In this document: piece after piece, positions 33,907 to 44,474 of the stretch
How the letters are laid out: each line of letters starts with the position of its first letter
How positions within the stretch are numbered: the first letter of the stretch is position 1
Assembly (NCBI GenBank): GCA_026008535.1
Contig: BRKX01000007.1
Location: 52,255,001-52,319,000, forward strand
Length of the DNA: 64,000 nt
Reading direction: 5' to 3'
Origin: Perilla frutescens
Taxonomy: Eukaryota > Streptophyta > Magnoliopsida > Lamiales > Lamiaceae
Translations under genes and position numbers: made by a program
Notes under the pieces: model-generated
What the model saw: the letters and a program-made list of their open reading frames with translations, nothing else
Databases searched by the model: none
What the model was told of the DNA's origin: nothing

Positions 33907-35092
33907 TGAAGAACTTAATCCGGAGCTGCAAATACGTGGTCCAATTACACGATTTCGAACAATACAATTGCAAGGATTATTCCAAGCATTTGTATGTAAG
34001 AAATTCGAAGATGAAAAAGATGTTGAGAGCAATTCCAAAATTGTTAATTTGCTAGTAATTAAAGATTGGAGATCAAGGTTTGAAGAAGACAACATGAAGA
34101 ACTCGTCGAGTTGTGCATGCGTGCACGGGATCAGATTTTCGGCCCTTTAATTAATTTAATTAGGGGTTGAATTTTATTTAGACTATAGTATTTATTTAAT
34201 TATGTTAGACTATAGTTTAATTCAGATTTTTATTTAATTTTGATATAATTTTCGTCCATTAATTACATAGGTTTGACTAGAATTGTATTTAAGGCAATTT
34301 CCTACCTTGAATAGAATTCTAGTTTAGGGAACTTCCTAGTATAGTTAGAGATCCCTTTTGGATCAATTTTTAAGCCTTTTTTGATGATTAATTTCGTTCC
34401 CCATAGGCTTATAAATAGGGGAACCATGTCACATTGATACTTTAGACTATATTTGATTAATTAAGCTTTGCTTTCAATATTGTCTCAACCCCCTTTTAAA
34501 TCTTTGTGAGTTTTGATTTAAAATTCATATTCTTGGAGCTAGCAACTTTAAGTCTTATTCAAGGGTATTGCTTAATCCACATGAGGGATTAACCGGTATT
34601 TGATATCAGAATATCAACTTAGAGATTTCAACCTTGGATACGTTCGAGATTCAAGGAGGCTATCGGGTTGTGATTCACATCAACGAATCATCATCCATCA
34701 ACCATCATCAACGACGCCCATCTCCATCGACGCACGCCTCAATTCAGCCCACAAGTTCGAGTTCGAGTTCAAGTTCTACGCCGTTCCGTTTCATCCGTAA
34801 GTTCGTTTAATCCCTAACATATCCTATCTACCCAAACCTTTCTTCACCCAGCTATCACACACGAATTTCCAACCAATTTCCAGCCTATATTTCGTCCCTA
34901 TACAGCCTCTATCTTTCGGTTCTTGTGTTACATAGTTCGTATCATAGTTTAGGTATTTTATTTGTCTAGATTGTCTAATTTCCGTTGTTTATCGAGTCGG
35001 ATTGAAGCCCTTCATTCGCTGATGTGTTTCGTATCCAGAAGTCTTCCGCTACGTCTTTTATTCATCCTAGATTAATTGTCCGAGTCATATCA
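33907..35092 (+). repeat. D' LTR copy 2 (shared central LTR)
   Basis: 1,186 bp, TGAAGAACTTAATCC to CGAGTCATATCA. Its first ~240 bp are an open frame ending the gag-fusion protein (IRGPITRFRTIQLQ, then IKDWRSRFEE). TATA box TATAAATA at 34410-34417. It serves as 3' LTR of unit 1 and 5' LTR of unit 2. Confidence 0.9.
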
Positions 35093-35835
35093 TAAATTTG
35101 GCATCAGAGCCACGTCAGCTCTGCTGGTCGTGGTTCAATCCGACGTGTCATTTTTATCCTACGTGTCATCTTACGTGTCTTCTTTATTTTTATTTTATCG
35201 AGTTGTAATAGCATATCTATCAATTAAAAAAAAGAGAAAAATAAACGGTAAAAAAAAAGAGACCGAAAAAAAAAAGAAATTCAGATAAAAGAAAAAGAAA
35301 AATCCGAAAATTCAAAAAAAAAAGAGGTATATTTATTGTGTTACCATTTGAGTCTTGATTTATTTTGGTAATTTCCTTTTAGTATTTCATCTTATTTGGT
35401 AGTTACTTTGTGAGTCTATTTTATTTTTGGAACTTTCCTTCTAAGTTCTATTTTAATTTTGGTAGTTTCCTTCTAGGATAACTCCTTAGTTGGTAACTTC
35501 CTTTAGAGTCTTATTTTATTTTTGGAACTTTCCTTCCAAGTTTTAATTCTTTTTGGTAGTTTCCTTTTAAGTTGTATTTTAATTTTGGTTCATTCCTTTT
35601 AGAGTCTAGTCCAATTAGGATATTTAGAATTGTGTCACAATTGTGTAACACTTTCCAAATAACCTATTCTTTCTTTCCTTTTCCTTCCTACTTCTTTCCT
35701 TCTACCTTTGGGGATCCATCCAACCCTAATCCCCATCATTCAACCACATGTCCACACCCTACCATACTTGATACTCGATCATTACACCAACATACCACTC
35801 TTGTCACACACATACCTACATACACCCATGTACCC
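35093..35835 (+). other. Leader of D' unit 2
   Basis: Nearly identical to the unit 1 leader, with PBS at 35099-35110 and the same A-tracts and TTTGGTAGTT-type repeats. No independent coding signal. Confidence 0.6.
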
Positions 35836-36816
35836 ATGCTCCCCATGGCCTATACACCATACACCAATCATACTCCGTATACCCATACACCATATACACC
35901 AAATTCTCGCCATCTCCACCGCAACAAAAACATGATCATACCTGAGTTTGAAGGTCTATACTATCCCAACATCTATTTGGATTGGGAACGCAAAGTAGAC
36001 AAACTTTTTGAGTGCTATGACTTCCCCGAGAAAAAGAAAGTGCAGCTAGTTTCGTCAAATTTTAAAGGCTACGCAACAACATGGTGGGAATTCCAGCAGA
36101 ATCGGTGCCACAGAGACCACCTTCCACCTATCGACACATGGCGTGAGTTGAAAGATTTGATGCGGAAACGCTTCATTCCAGACCACTACCAATGGGATTT
36201 GGAAGAAAAGCTACATAAGCTTAGACAAGGAGGCCATACTGTAGATGATTACTACAACCAAATGATTGAAACCATGAGACGAGCTGATGTAGATGAGTAT
36301 CTAGAGGATACAATGAAGAGGTTTCTAGCTGGTTTACGACGGTCAATCCGAGAAGAGGTCGCAGTATATCACTACGAGGAGATAGAAGACATGGTGTACT
36401 ATGCTAAACAAGTTGAGAAACGTTTGGGACGTGTTGCACAACAGTCTAGCTGTAGGCCCAACCCTACAACACCCGTATATGCTCGGCCTACACCCATTGT
36501 TCGACCACCTATTGCTACACCACCTACATGGCCTACACCATCAATGCAGCCCCCAACCGATGCCAAACTGGAGGAAAAGCCAGTTGATGTCAAGAAAGAA
36601 GAAGTGGAAATTAATGTTGAGATACCATCTGTGTTCATCACCATCAATGCCGATTCCACTTCCAAGGTACCAATTTTAGATTTCATTGAAGTACCTTTTA
36701 TCTCATTACCATCTGTTTCTATGTGCTTAGAAGATGAGATAGTTGAAGAATCTAAGCCAGAGTTGGACATGATAGAAACAACCAATGAGAAGATGTCACG
36801 TTCAAGACGATTGTAA
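35836..36816 (+). CDS. gag: gag of D' unit 2 (open)
   Basis: An uninterrupted 326-codon gag from ATG 35836; the frame is open further upstream to 35572. The N-terminus contains the repeat-encoded YTPYTNHTPYTHTPYTP. The capsid part is IPEFEGLYYPNIYLDWERK, then ATTWWEFQQNRCHRD, RFIPDHYQWDLEEKLHKLRQ and EDTMKRFLAGLRRSIREEV. A Pro/Thr linker and acidic tail end at RSRRL. A zinc knuckle is missing, so RNA binding by the usual motif is absent. The protein is very similar to B1 gag over the capsid but has a different linker. It is the only uninterrupted gag in the gag-only group here. Confidence 0.82.
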   Translation: MLPMAYTPYTNHTPYTHTPYTPNSRHLHRNKNMIIPEFEGLYYPNIYLDWERKVDKLFECYDFPEKKKVQLVSSNFKGYATTWWEFQQNRCHRDHLPPIDTWRELKDLMRKRFIPDHYQWDLEEKLHKLRQGGHTVDDYYNQMIETMRRADVDEYLEDTMKRFLAGLRRSIREEVAVYHYEEIEDMVYYAKQVEKRLGRVAQQSSCRPNPTTPVYARPTPIVRPPIATPPTWPTPSMQPPTDAKLEEKPVDVKKEEVEINVEIPSVFITINADSTSKVPILDFIEVPFISLPSVSMCLEDEIVEESKPELDMIETTNEKMSRSRRL

Positions 36817-37262
36817 TCAAGATGAGTCGGTTTCCATTCATGTTGATGAAGAGGTGCCCATTCTTGAAATTACTAATCCGGAGAAGACAAGTATAGAAGA
36901 TTGCAGTTTGGATGTTTTGTCCATAGAGATGACAAGTCCTGAAGATTGTATGGATGAGAAACTACAAATTGTGAATGTGGAGATCCATGATGCAATTAAG
37001 GAAGCCGAAGAAGTTGAAGAGTTGTTGGAGATACAACCTTGTTACGAAAGGGAGAATGACATCCGTGAGACAATGGTTGAAGATCATGAAGAGCTCGAAC
37101 AAGCTTGCATGGCAGATCCATCAATTTCTAACATTTTTTTGTCAACAGTTTTCTTGTGATATCTTTATTCTACAGGTTGTTGAAGAAATTCCATTAGAAG
37201 TTGATGTACCACCAGATTTGATCATGAATGCCATGTCAAGGCAATAAAGCCACGAAAAGCCT
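36785..37262 (+). pseudogene. Conserved 3' module of D' unit 2
   Basis: Same layout as in unit 1: frame 36785-37159, then the frame of 36975-37247, ending with QPC, MVEDHEELEQACMADPSIS and QFSCDIFILQVVEEIPLEVD. Both units share the same frame changes, so these predate the duplication or are functional (intron or frameshift). The acceptor-like TTTATTCTACAG/GTTG is conserved. Confidence 0.6.
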
Positions 37263-39296
37263 TGAAGAACTTAATCCGGAGCTGCAAATACGTGGTCCAA
37301 TTACACGATTTCGAGAGCAATTCTGATACGACCCGGACTCAAGGAACGAACACACATCGACACACGGAAGTTTTGTTTCTTCTACGACTCAAACAATCAA
37401 AGATAAAATATGCGGAAGACAACGGAATAACTAGACGACTAAACTAATAAAATACCTAAACTATGACACACAAAATAACACAAATCCAAAGGGTGAAAGG
37501 GGTTTTTTTGGACGGCTATGATATTGGTAAAGATGAAGGTTTTTCGGTGGTGATGGATAGGTTTAGAAGGGCTAGAGTAGATAGGGTATGATAGAGTTGT
37601 ATTGAACTTACGGATTGAACGGAATGAAACATGATCTTGAACTCGAATGGTGGTTGAAGTTGAGGTGGACGACGGCGGTGGATGGAGGCGTCGTGGATTG
37701 ATGAACGGCGGTGATGATGGTGTTGAATTACAACCCGAAAGTTGCCTTGGATCTCGAACGTATACAAGGCCAAATTCTTTAAGTTGCTCTTCGGATAGCG
37801 AGTCTCCGGCGATCCCTCGAACGTGGATGACGAATTCCCTTTGTAAAACTTAGAGGTGCTAAATCTAAGAGTATGAATTTAATTATCTAAACTCACAAAA
37901 GATTAAAAGGGGAGATACGATATTGAAAGCAAAGGCTTAATAATCAAATATAGTCTAAAGTAACAATGAAGCATGGATCACCTATTTATAAGGCATAGGT
38001 GACCGAAAATTAAAGCTAAAGAGGCCGAAAATCTAGAGTCCAAATCAATCTATGATTGGACTTGGAAGTTTCCTAAACTAGAATTCTATTTAAGGTAGAA
38101 CTTGTAGATCTTACCTTATCTAAAATCCTAGTCAACTTTGACTCTAAAATAACCGAAAATTACAACCAAATTAATTAAATAAATCTGATCCATACTATAG
38201 TCTAATTAAATAAAATAAATACTATAGTCTAAAATAAAATAACCCCTTAATTAATTAACTAATGGCCGAAACTTGTGGTGTTCTTCACTTGGTCGAAACT
38301 TGCATCACTTGCACACATGCACACGACCTCATGCACACGTGCACTCCATCATGTAATGTTCTCCATGTCTTGATCTCCATCTTCCAACGTCAACAAGGTC
38401 ATCATCTTCAAGCTTCCTTGCACACCGTCTTCTTCTTCGAGCTTCTTGCGAATTGTAGCTTGCAAATAATCTTGCAACTTCTTAGCTCGTAATCTTGTGA
38501 CGGGTCCTTTGAATTGAAGCTCTTCATTGAGTTCCTCATTCCTATGGATGTCCTCATCAAATTCCAAAATTGTTACTTTGCTAGTAATTAAAGATTGGAG
38601 ATCAAGGTTTGAAAAAGACAACGTGAAGAACTCGTCGAGTTGTGCATGCGTGCACGGGATCAGATTTTCGTCCCTTTAATTAATTTAATTAGGGGTTGAA
38701 TTTTATTTAGACTATAGTATTTATTTAATTATGTTAGACTATAGTTTAATTCAGATTTTTATTTAATTTTGATGTAATTTTCATCCATTAATTACATAGG
38801 TTTGACTAGAATTGTATTTAAGGCAATTTCCTACCTTGAATAGAATTCTAGTTTAGGGAACTTTCTAGTATAGTTAGAGATCCCTTTTGGATCAATTTTT
38901 AAGCCTTTTTTGATGATTAATTTCGTTCCCCATAGGCTTATAAATAGGGGAACCATGTCACATTGATACTTTAGACTATACTTGATTAATTAAGCTTTGC
39001 TTTCAATATTGTCTCAACCCCCTTTTAAATCTTTGTGAGTTTTGATTTAAAATTCATATTCTTGGAGCTAGCAACTTTAAGTCTTATTCAAGGGTATTGC
39101 TTAATCCACATGAGGGATTAACCGGTATTCGCTATCCGAAGATCAACTTAGAGATTTCAACCTTGGATACGTTCGAGATTCAAGGAGGCTATCGGGTTCT
39201 GATTCACATCAACGAATCATCATCCATCAACCATCATCGACGACGCCCATCCCCATCGACGCACGCCTCAATTCAGCCCACAAGTTCGAGTTCAAG
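37263..39296 (+). repeat. D' LTR copy 3, interrupted by Dc and truncated
   Basis: Pieces 37263-37323 and 38560-39296 make up one LTR, with about 68 bp missing relative to copy 2 just before the Dc insertion. The last ~319 bp are missing because LTR C2 begins at 39297, at TTCAAG/TGATACG. Confidence 0.85.
37324..38559 (-). repeat. Solo LTR Dc (D family) with TSD
   Basis: 1,236 bp, minus strand TGATGAGGACATCC to CGGGTCGTATCA, the same length as the Da LTR and very similar. AATTC lies on both sides (37319-37323 and 38560-38564), and the D' LTR sequence resumes across it. This is a solo LTR left by recombination between the two LTRs of a full insertion. Confidence 0.93.
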
Positions 39297-40122
39297 TGAT
39301 ACGACCCAAGCCAAGGAGATGTCCGATCCAATCAAAGTACTGGAATGGCCAGTTACACGATCAAGAGCTAAGAAGTTGAAGGAGAGTCTCAGTGGATTTA
39401 TATGAGGAGTCTGGACCCAAGAGGCGTCAAAGAGACCCGTCGAAGGAGTTGAAGCCGAGCATCGTTGGAAGACGAAGATCACATGCGAGAACGGGACGAC
39501 AGGAGGGCGCGGCCCGAGCACAAAGGCGTTGCGACCCGGGCACGACCCGGGGATAGATACGGCGCGACCGAGCGTCGATGCAGAGGGGTGAAAAGTACCC
39601 AGGGAAGCGCGGCCCAGTGACAGACGTGGCGCGACCTCACTCGCACCCACCGAAGCGCGACCCGACCGAAGGCGGCGCGATCGAGCCCGTGTCGCGCCTG
39701 TACGGGTGGTTCCTAATTTTGGCTTATTTTGTTTCCTAGTTTGTGTAGGTTTTATTTTTGGAGCTTGATGTTTTGGACCAACTATATAAGAGCTTGTCTC
39801 TCATTATTTTCATTAGACAACTTTGAAATTAATTTTAAAACGTGAGTTTTTACTTTTCTCTCTGAGAGAGTTATCCGAGTTTCACAACACAACGTGAGAT
39901 TCAATCGACTTATCAAACGGATTCACATCCCCGTTTGTGGTGTCTTCATTACAATCCGAGTTCGTGTCTTCAATTGTTCGAGGGTCTCGTCTACGTTGTA
40001 TACGAGGTTTGACATCGTTAAAGGCTAGAGTTTGGATCAATCCATCCATTATTCCACGTGAATCTGATACAGTCCTGGACAACAACGGCCGTTCTTGTCG
40101 TGTGCCGGCGAGGATCGCATCA
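39297..40122 (+). repeat. LTR C2 (C family), apparently solo, flanks not matching
   Basis: 826 bp, TGATACGACCC to GGATCGCATCA. It encodes a pol-like tail (PVTRSRAKKLKE, stop at 39403-39405) and holds the GC-rich module (39497-39712). TATA box TATATAA at 39783-39789. The left neighbour is D' LTR copy 3 and the right neighbour is the PMD gene; 5-bp flanks TCAAG and TTTGG differ. There is no PBS after it and no purine tract before it, so it is not a plain 5' or 3' LTR. Confidence 0.82.
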
Positions 40123-41135
40123 TTTGGGACGCTGACTTTTCTTCTCCTTACGAAGTGGAAGTGGTCGGTATCTTGATTTCCTCCTCGACCAGAACTTAGT
40201 CCACTTCTCAATCGACACGGAGTGATGTGAAGCTTTGTCGTCTTCCTTTCCAAGGATGTGGTAGGCATGGAATAAGTACTTGCAACTCGCAGGGACGAAT
40301 AGCTTACCCCTTTTGTTGACTCCAGTAAGCTCCTCCGTCCGAGGCACCATCTCGTCACAAAGAAGCCCGGTTAAAGGAAGACCGGCCGTCACGTGCAAGT
40401 CCCATAATGATATAAACAACTCGCCGGAGGAGGTTAGCAAGGTATTCATCAAGGGGCACCACGCTTCGCAAAAGACTTTGACCACCTCAGTATTTCGATC
40501 GTACATGAAGAGATAAGCGTAGACAGGGTCGAATATACCCGCACTATGAAGTTTATCACTGCAACGACTGAGCACATCTTCGGTCCACTCCCAATATCCA
40601 TCGAACTGACGAGATTCGCCAAGAAACTCAACCTTGTCGTGCCACCTTGCCTTGCCTTCTACTATTTGGCGCCCTAGAAATGGGAGGAAATTAGCCCCGT
40701 CACCTTGCTGATGATGAGCTGAATGTAGAGCCCACGCCTTCGTCACTTTCGTCAAGGAAACCTTATAATACCAATGAGGCTTGTGAAATGGATCCGTAAG
40801 CTTAGGCCACTCACAAGCATATTTTCCGATAAGTGGCTCACAGGCTCGAAGACGAGTACCTCTCTTCACGGGCTGCTGATCATCATCTGTGATCACTAAG
40901 TAATGTTTTCCGGAGATGATCGTATCCTGGAAATGAACCATACCTAGAAACACAAGAAAAAAAAGGAAAAAATGAATAACGTATGAAATATGCTCAAAAA
41001 TGGGAGGCATGAAATACACTAAAAAAAGAAAAGGAAATTCTACCTCCAAATTAAAAATCCTCAAAAAATCCTTCGGCACAAATTTGGAGCGTCTTGATCA
41101 AATTCACGGGCAAGTTCAATTGAACATAAATTCCT
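40120..41135 (-). pseudogene. Plant mobile domain (PMD)-like gene, truncated by LTR C2
   Basis: The minus-strand frame from ATG 40941 gives 273 codons. Conserved PMD features are RACEPLIGKYACEWP, then FDPVYAYLFMYDRN and the hallmark GELFISLWDLHVTAGLPLTG. PMD proteins occur in plants as host genes (MAIN family) and inside Mutator-like and gypsy elements; their biochemical role is not settled. The stop codon (40122-40120) is formed by the LTR end itself, so the true C-terminus is lost. Upstream, TGTGTTTCTAG/GT (near 40944) resembles an intron acceptor. A possible earlier exon lies at about 41042-41135 (acceptor TTTTTTACAG, donor GAG/GTAG). Confidence 0.7.
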
Positions 41136-41440
41136 GTAAAAAAAGAGAGAAAGATTAAAGCCCAAATTATTCACAAAACTGAGAAGGCCCAAATAAATAA
41201 ATAAAAAAAAAAAAGAAGAGAGATGGAAGGCCCAATATGGGAAGAAAGGAAAAGCTAAAGAATTTTTTTTAAAAAAAAGCCCAAAACCCTTTTATTTGGC
41301 CCTATTTTTTTAGGCCCAAGTAATTAAAGCCCAAAAGCCGAAAAGGGGCCAAAAATCAATTCTGACTTTCCCCCAAATTCCAAAATCCTAATTCTTTCAA
41401 ATCTGTTGTTACTTCGTCTTCTCGCCCCATTTATCACATG
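41136..41440. promoter_or_regulatory. AT-rich stretch dense in GGCCCA/AAGCCCA motifs
   Basis: Within 41136-41345 the strings GCCCAAAT, GGCCCAAATA, GGCCCAATA, GCCCAAAAC, GGCCCAAGT and GCCCAAAAG recur. GGCCCA (site II / UP1 type) motifs are common in promoters of plant growth genes. The block lies between the PMD fragment (left, minus) and the EF1B-like fragment (right, plus), so it could be an old bidirectional promoter. This is inference. Confidence 0.35.
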
Positions 41441-41463
41441 AGCCGATCGCCTCGCCACCCCTC

Positions 41464-41766
41464 GACGTCCTCGTCGCCGACAAGTCATATATCTCCAGAA
41501 CTCAGTTGGCTAACATTGATGTTGAAGTTTACGCCGCCGTTGAGAAGCCAAGCACCGAGCTTTTCCCTAACGCCAGCAATCTTCAATTCATCTGCTCTTC
41601 GACTTCTCTTCTTCACGAAGCTTGCAGTCGCCGATCGAATTCAAGGCTTCAAAACGATAGTAATGGTGTCGCCGGAATTTCCGACCTCCTCTCCTTCACA
41701 TTTCGCCGCCCTCCTCTTCTCTACCTCCTAGGAAGCCGAGCCCCACCTCTATGCTCTGCAGACTGA
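41464..41766 (+). pseudogene. Fragment resembling N-terminus of elongation factor EF1B-beta
   Basis: In the frame of 41506 the text LDVLVADKSYISRTQLANID, then VEVYAAVEKPSTELFPNAS, resembles the N-terminal domain of plant EF1B-beta/delta (pattern KxYIS...DVxVxAAVxxPSxxFPNA), the GTP-exchange factor of translation. Similarity fades after about 41590, and the frame ends at TGA 41764-41766. I see no downstream exons. The homology rests on family memory, so this is a tentative gene fragment, perhaps carried by a transposon or left from an old duplication. Confidence 0.45.
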
Positions 41767-44332
41767 AGATACCGCCCGCCGCCTCATCGGTCACACCAAA
41801 GGACGGTCTCTCCGTCACCGTAACAAAAAGCACCGTCGCCGTCAAGCCGTCGTTCGTCTTCAAGAACTCTTGCCTCTATCGGGTTGCTGATGATTTTGCT
41901 GACTTCGGTGATTGATTTCGGGTTGCAGACAAATGGGATTTGATGGTTTTGAAGGAAGGAGTTCGAGTGCATGGTTGGTTGACTCTTTGCCGTTGAAGCC
42001 CATCATCGTTGATGAAGACGGCAGAATGAACGACGCATTGTGCTGCTGGTAGCAGTGGTCGTTGCCGGAGTAAGAGCACTTCACCGAGAAGATGACTAGA
42101 GTGTCATTCGAGAGAGCGGTGATGTCGGATACGTTGTTAACAATTTGGACGAGCTGGTGAAGCTTCTTCAGCCACTGGGAGAAGGAGTGTTGCTCGGCGT
42201 ACCCGTAGATGAGGTAGGTGGTGTCATGGTGCTGACAATAGCCGGAAAGGGCGCAGCGTAGGTGTTGATATTCTTGCAGATACAATCGGTATCACTCTTG
42301 AACCCAAAGGAAGAAGTGTGGTTCTTGAAAGCAAATATGGTTCTAAAAAAAAACTTTCAATAATAGAGTTATAGAAAAGGCATTTGAAGTGGTAAAAAAA
42401 AAAGCAAGAAGAAACGAAGCAGCAAGAGTTAGCAAAAAGGGCAGAATTCAGAGCTCTACAAGCACATACTAAGACTAAGAAACAAGGGGTGGTTTATGAG
42501 GAACAAAAGGCTAGCTAAATAACAGATTAGTTAGCGTTCTTCAAAGATCTTCATGCATAGTGTCAAGACTAAGCCTAGGAACCTGGGATTACTTCATCTA
42601 CCAAATCGTGTTATGCATGTTGTTTCAAGCTTCGTAATTAAATAACACATGCTTAAGCTTCTCTGCGTGTACAACAACATGGGTTGAAGCAGGGGACTTA
42701 CAAGCTATGCTATGGATGCAAAATTCTTCCGTGAAATAACTATCAGACAAAAAAAAGCAATTGCAGAAAACTAGAGCAAATTTTCATTTCACTTTGGAAA
42801 GCAGAAAACATGTATCAAAGAAAGAAAAGCGACTGCTGATTTGCCTAGAGTTACAGAAGCAAGAAATAGTGTGGAGAAAATAATGAACTTACAGCCTTGA
42901 AGCCTTGAAAATGCCTGTTTCTCCCCGTCGATGTCTATGCAGCGAGATTTTGGCCAATCTCGTGAAACACAACAACGTCGTCCTGCACTTCTCCCTGCTT
43001 GAAATAGCGAGATTGACGAAGTTACAAAGCAAGCAATTCCTCAAGAAAGAACGAAGAAATAACTGAGGTGCAGGAACTTCTGGCTAAGAAAACAGATCTA
43101 AAAAGAGGGATAACAGAATACTAAATGAAAGGTTCTCATCTAACCTCTCTAATAGCAATGCCAAGGATAATATTTTGAAGAAAAAGGTGAAAATTGCAGA
43201 GGAAGCTATCGTAGGCTGGGGAAGGCGAAGACTAAAGCTTTAGCATTAAAACATGAACTTCATAAGCAAGCAAAGTAGAAAAGATGAGTTCACCGTTTTC
43301 AAGCAGACAAGGTGAAGTCCCCCAAGCAAGATCCTCGACCACAGACGGCTTCGCCCTTTCTTCCACCAGAGAAGGATAGTTAACAAACACCCTGCCCCTC
43401 AAAGCTTTCTTCTCACTGCTACTAAAATTTCTAGAGCCTGAGTGGAAAGAGAAAAAAAAAACTTCTTGAACGATTGAAGAATAGTAAAGGAAACCAGGGT
43501 ATTTATAGGGTTGAAAGCTTATGGATGGATAAGAGTCTGCTAGCTATAAATGCAACAAAAGGAGATGCCCAACAAATTCTGCAGAAATGAGCAGCAAAGC
43601 AGCGTACCTACGTGTACTCGTACTATGCAGGTGCTCCTGTAGGTTGCAGAAACTGAAGTGCAGAAGTTGTTGAAAGAAAGCTTGTACACCAAGGTTCACA
43701 AAGAACCGAAACATATGTATGTATATATATATATATATCAAGCAAAACAAGAAAGCCATTAAATGCGTTGCAGGAGTTTGTTGCAAGGATTGTTGATATT
43801 AGGGAACATGCAAACAAAAAAAAAACTGCTACAAGTCGTGAAAAGCCGAAACAAACAAGAAATATATTTTTCCAGAGATAGACTTGGTTCTAAGGAAATT
43901 TCGGGCTCAATCTCAATAAAATCAATCCAAGCCCATTATCACATCTTTGATATATAAATGTCGTTATTGGGCTTAGACTTGATTGAATTGGAGGATCAAT
44001 TCCTTTTTATACTTCAAAAAAAAATCAATTTAAAAAAAAAAAATCGAATTCACGTTTTGGGAGCAAATATACCATTTGAAGATAATAGGCCCCGCTTCAT
44101 TTGATATAATTTGGACTATATATGTACATATATACATATATACATATATATGATGGGCTCCATTTCAAATTAAATAGAATTTGGGCCCATAAGATTATTG
44201 GGCCATGAAGGAAATAAGTCTCTTGCAAATACGCAATGGGCCAATAAAATAAAGTTGTGGGCCTACACGTGGATTTGGAAGCCCAATCGCAAGTACAAGC
44301 CCATGAAGAAATTAATGAAAGAAGAAAAAAGA
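41767..44332. other. Intergenic region without an identified gene
   Basis: A minus-strand open frame of 141 codons lies at 41860-42285, but I recognise no family and give it no gene call. The rest is AT-rich sequence with scattered short ORFs, an AT microsatellite (about 43718-43738) and an alternating TACATATA run (about 44117-44152). Several GGCCCA-type motifs occur at 43905-44310. Confidence 0.4.
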
Positions 44333-44430
44333 GAAGAACTCCTAGATACGAGTATAAACTATCTAACAAATTTTAAATCAAAATGAAGAACTCCTAGATA
44401 CGAGTATAAACTATCTAACGAATTTTTCAA
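44333..44430. repeat. 52-bp tandem repeat, two copies
   Basis: GAAGAACTCCTAGATACGAG begins at 44333 and again at 44385. Each copy continues TATAAACTATCTAAC, with small differences at the 3' end of the unit. Confidence 0.85.
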
Positions 44431-44474
44431 AATATGAGACTCGTCCATCTTCAAGACGACTCGCTCATGAACTC

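Larger units (their letters stand above)
30554..39296 (+). mobile_element. D' tandem array: LTR-gag-LTR-gag-LTR (gag-only)
   Basis: Three copies of one LTR alternate with two nearly identical internal regions of 2,174 bp (31733-33906) and 2,170 bp (35093-37262). Each has PBS TGGCATCAGAGC and a gag-only coding region, with no protease, RT or integrase. The shared central LTR is the expected product of unequal recombination between LTRs of two copies, or of integration by template jumping. The first LTR starts inside Db integrase. The third is interrupted by solo LTR Dc and truncated by LTR C2. Confidence 0.88.

Noticed and set aside
39297..40122. LTR C2 as the 3' LTR partner of element C
   Set aside because: Divergence from the C 5' LTR is well over 10 percent, and the sequence before C2 is a D' LTR rather than a purine tract and pol.
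41860..42285. 141-codon minus-strand ORF as a gene
   Set aside because: No family recognised and no neighbouring exon structure, so left uncalled.
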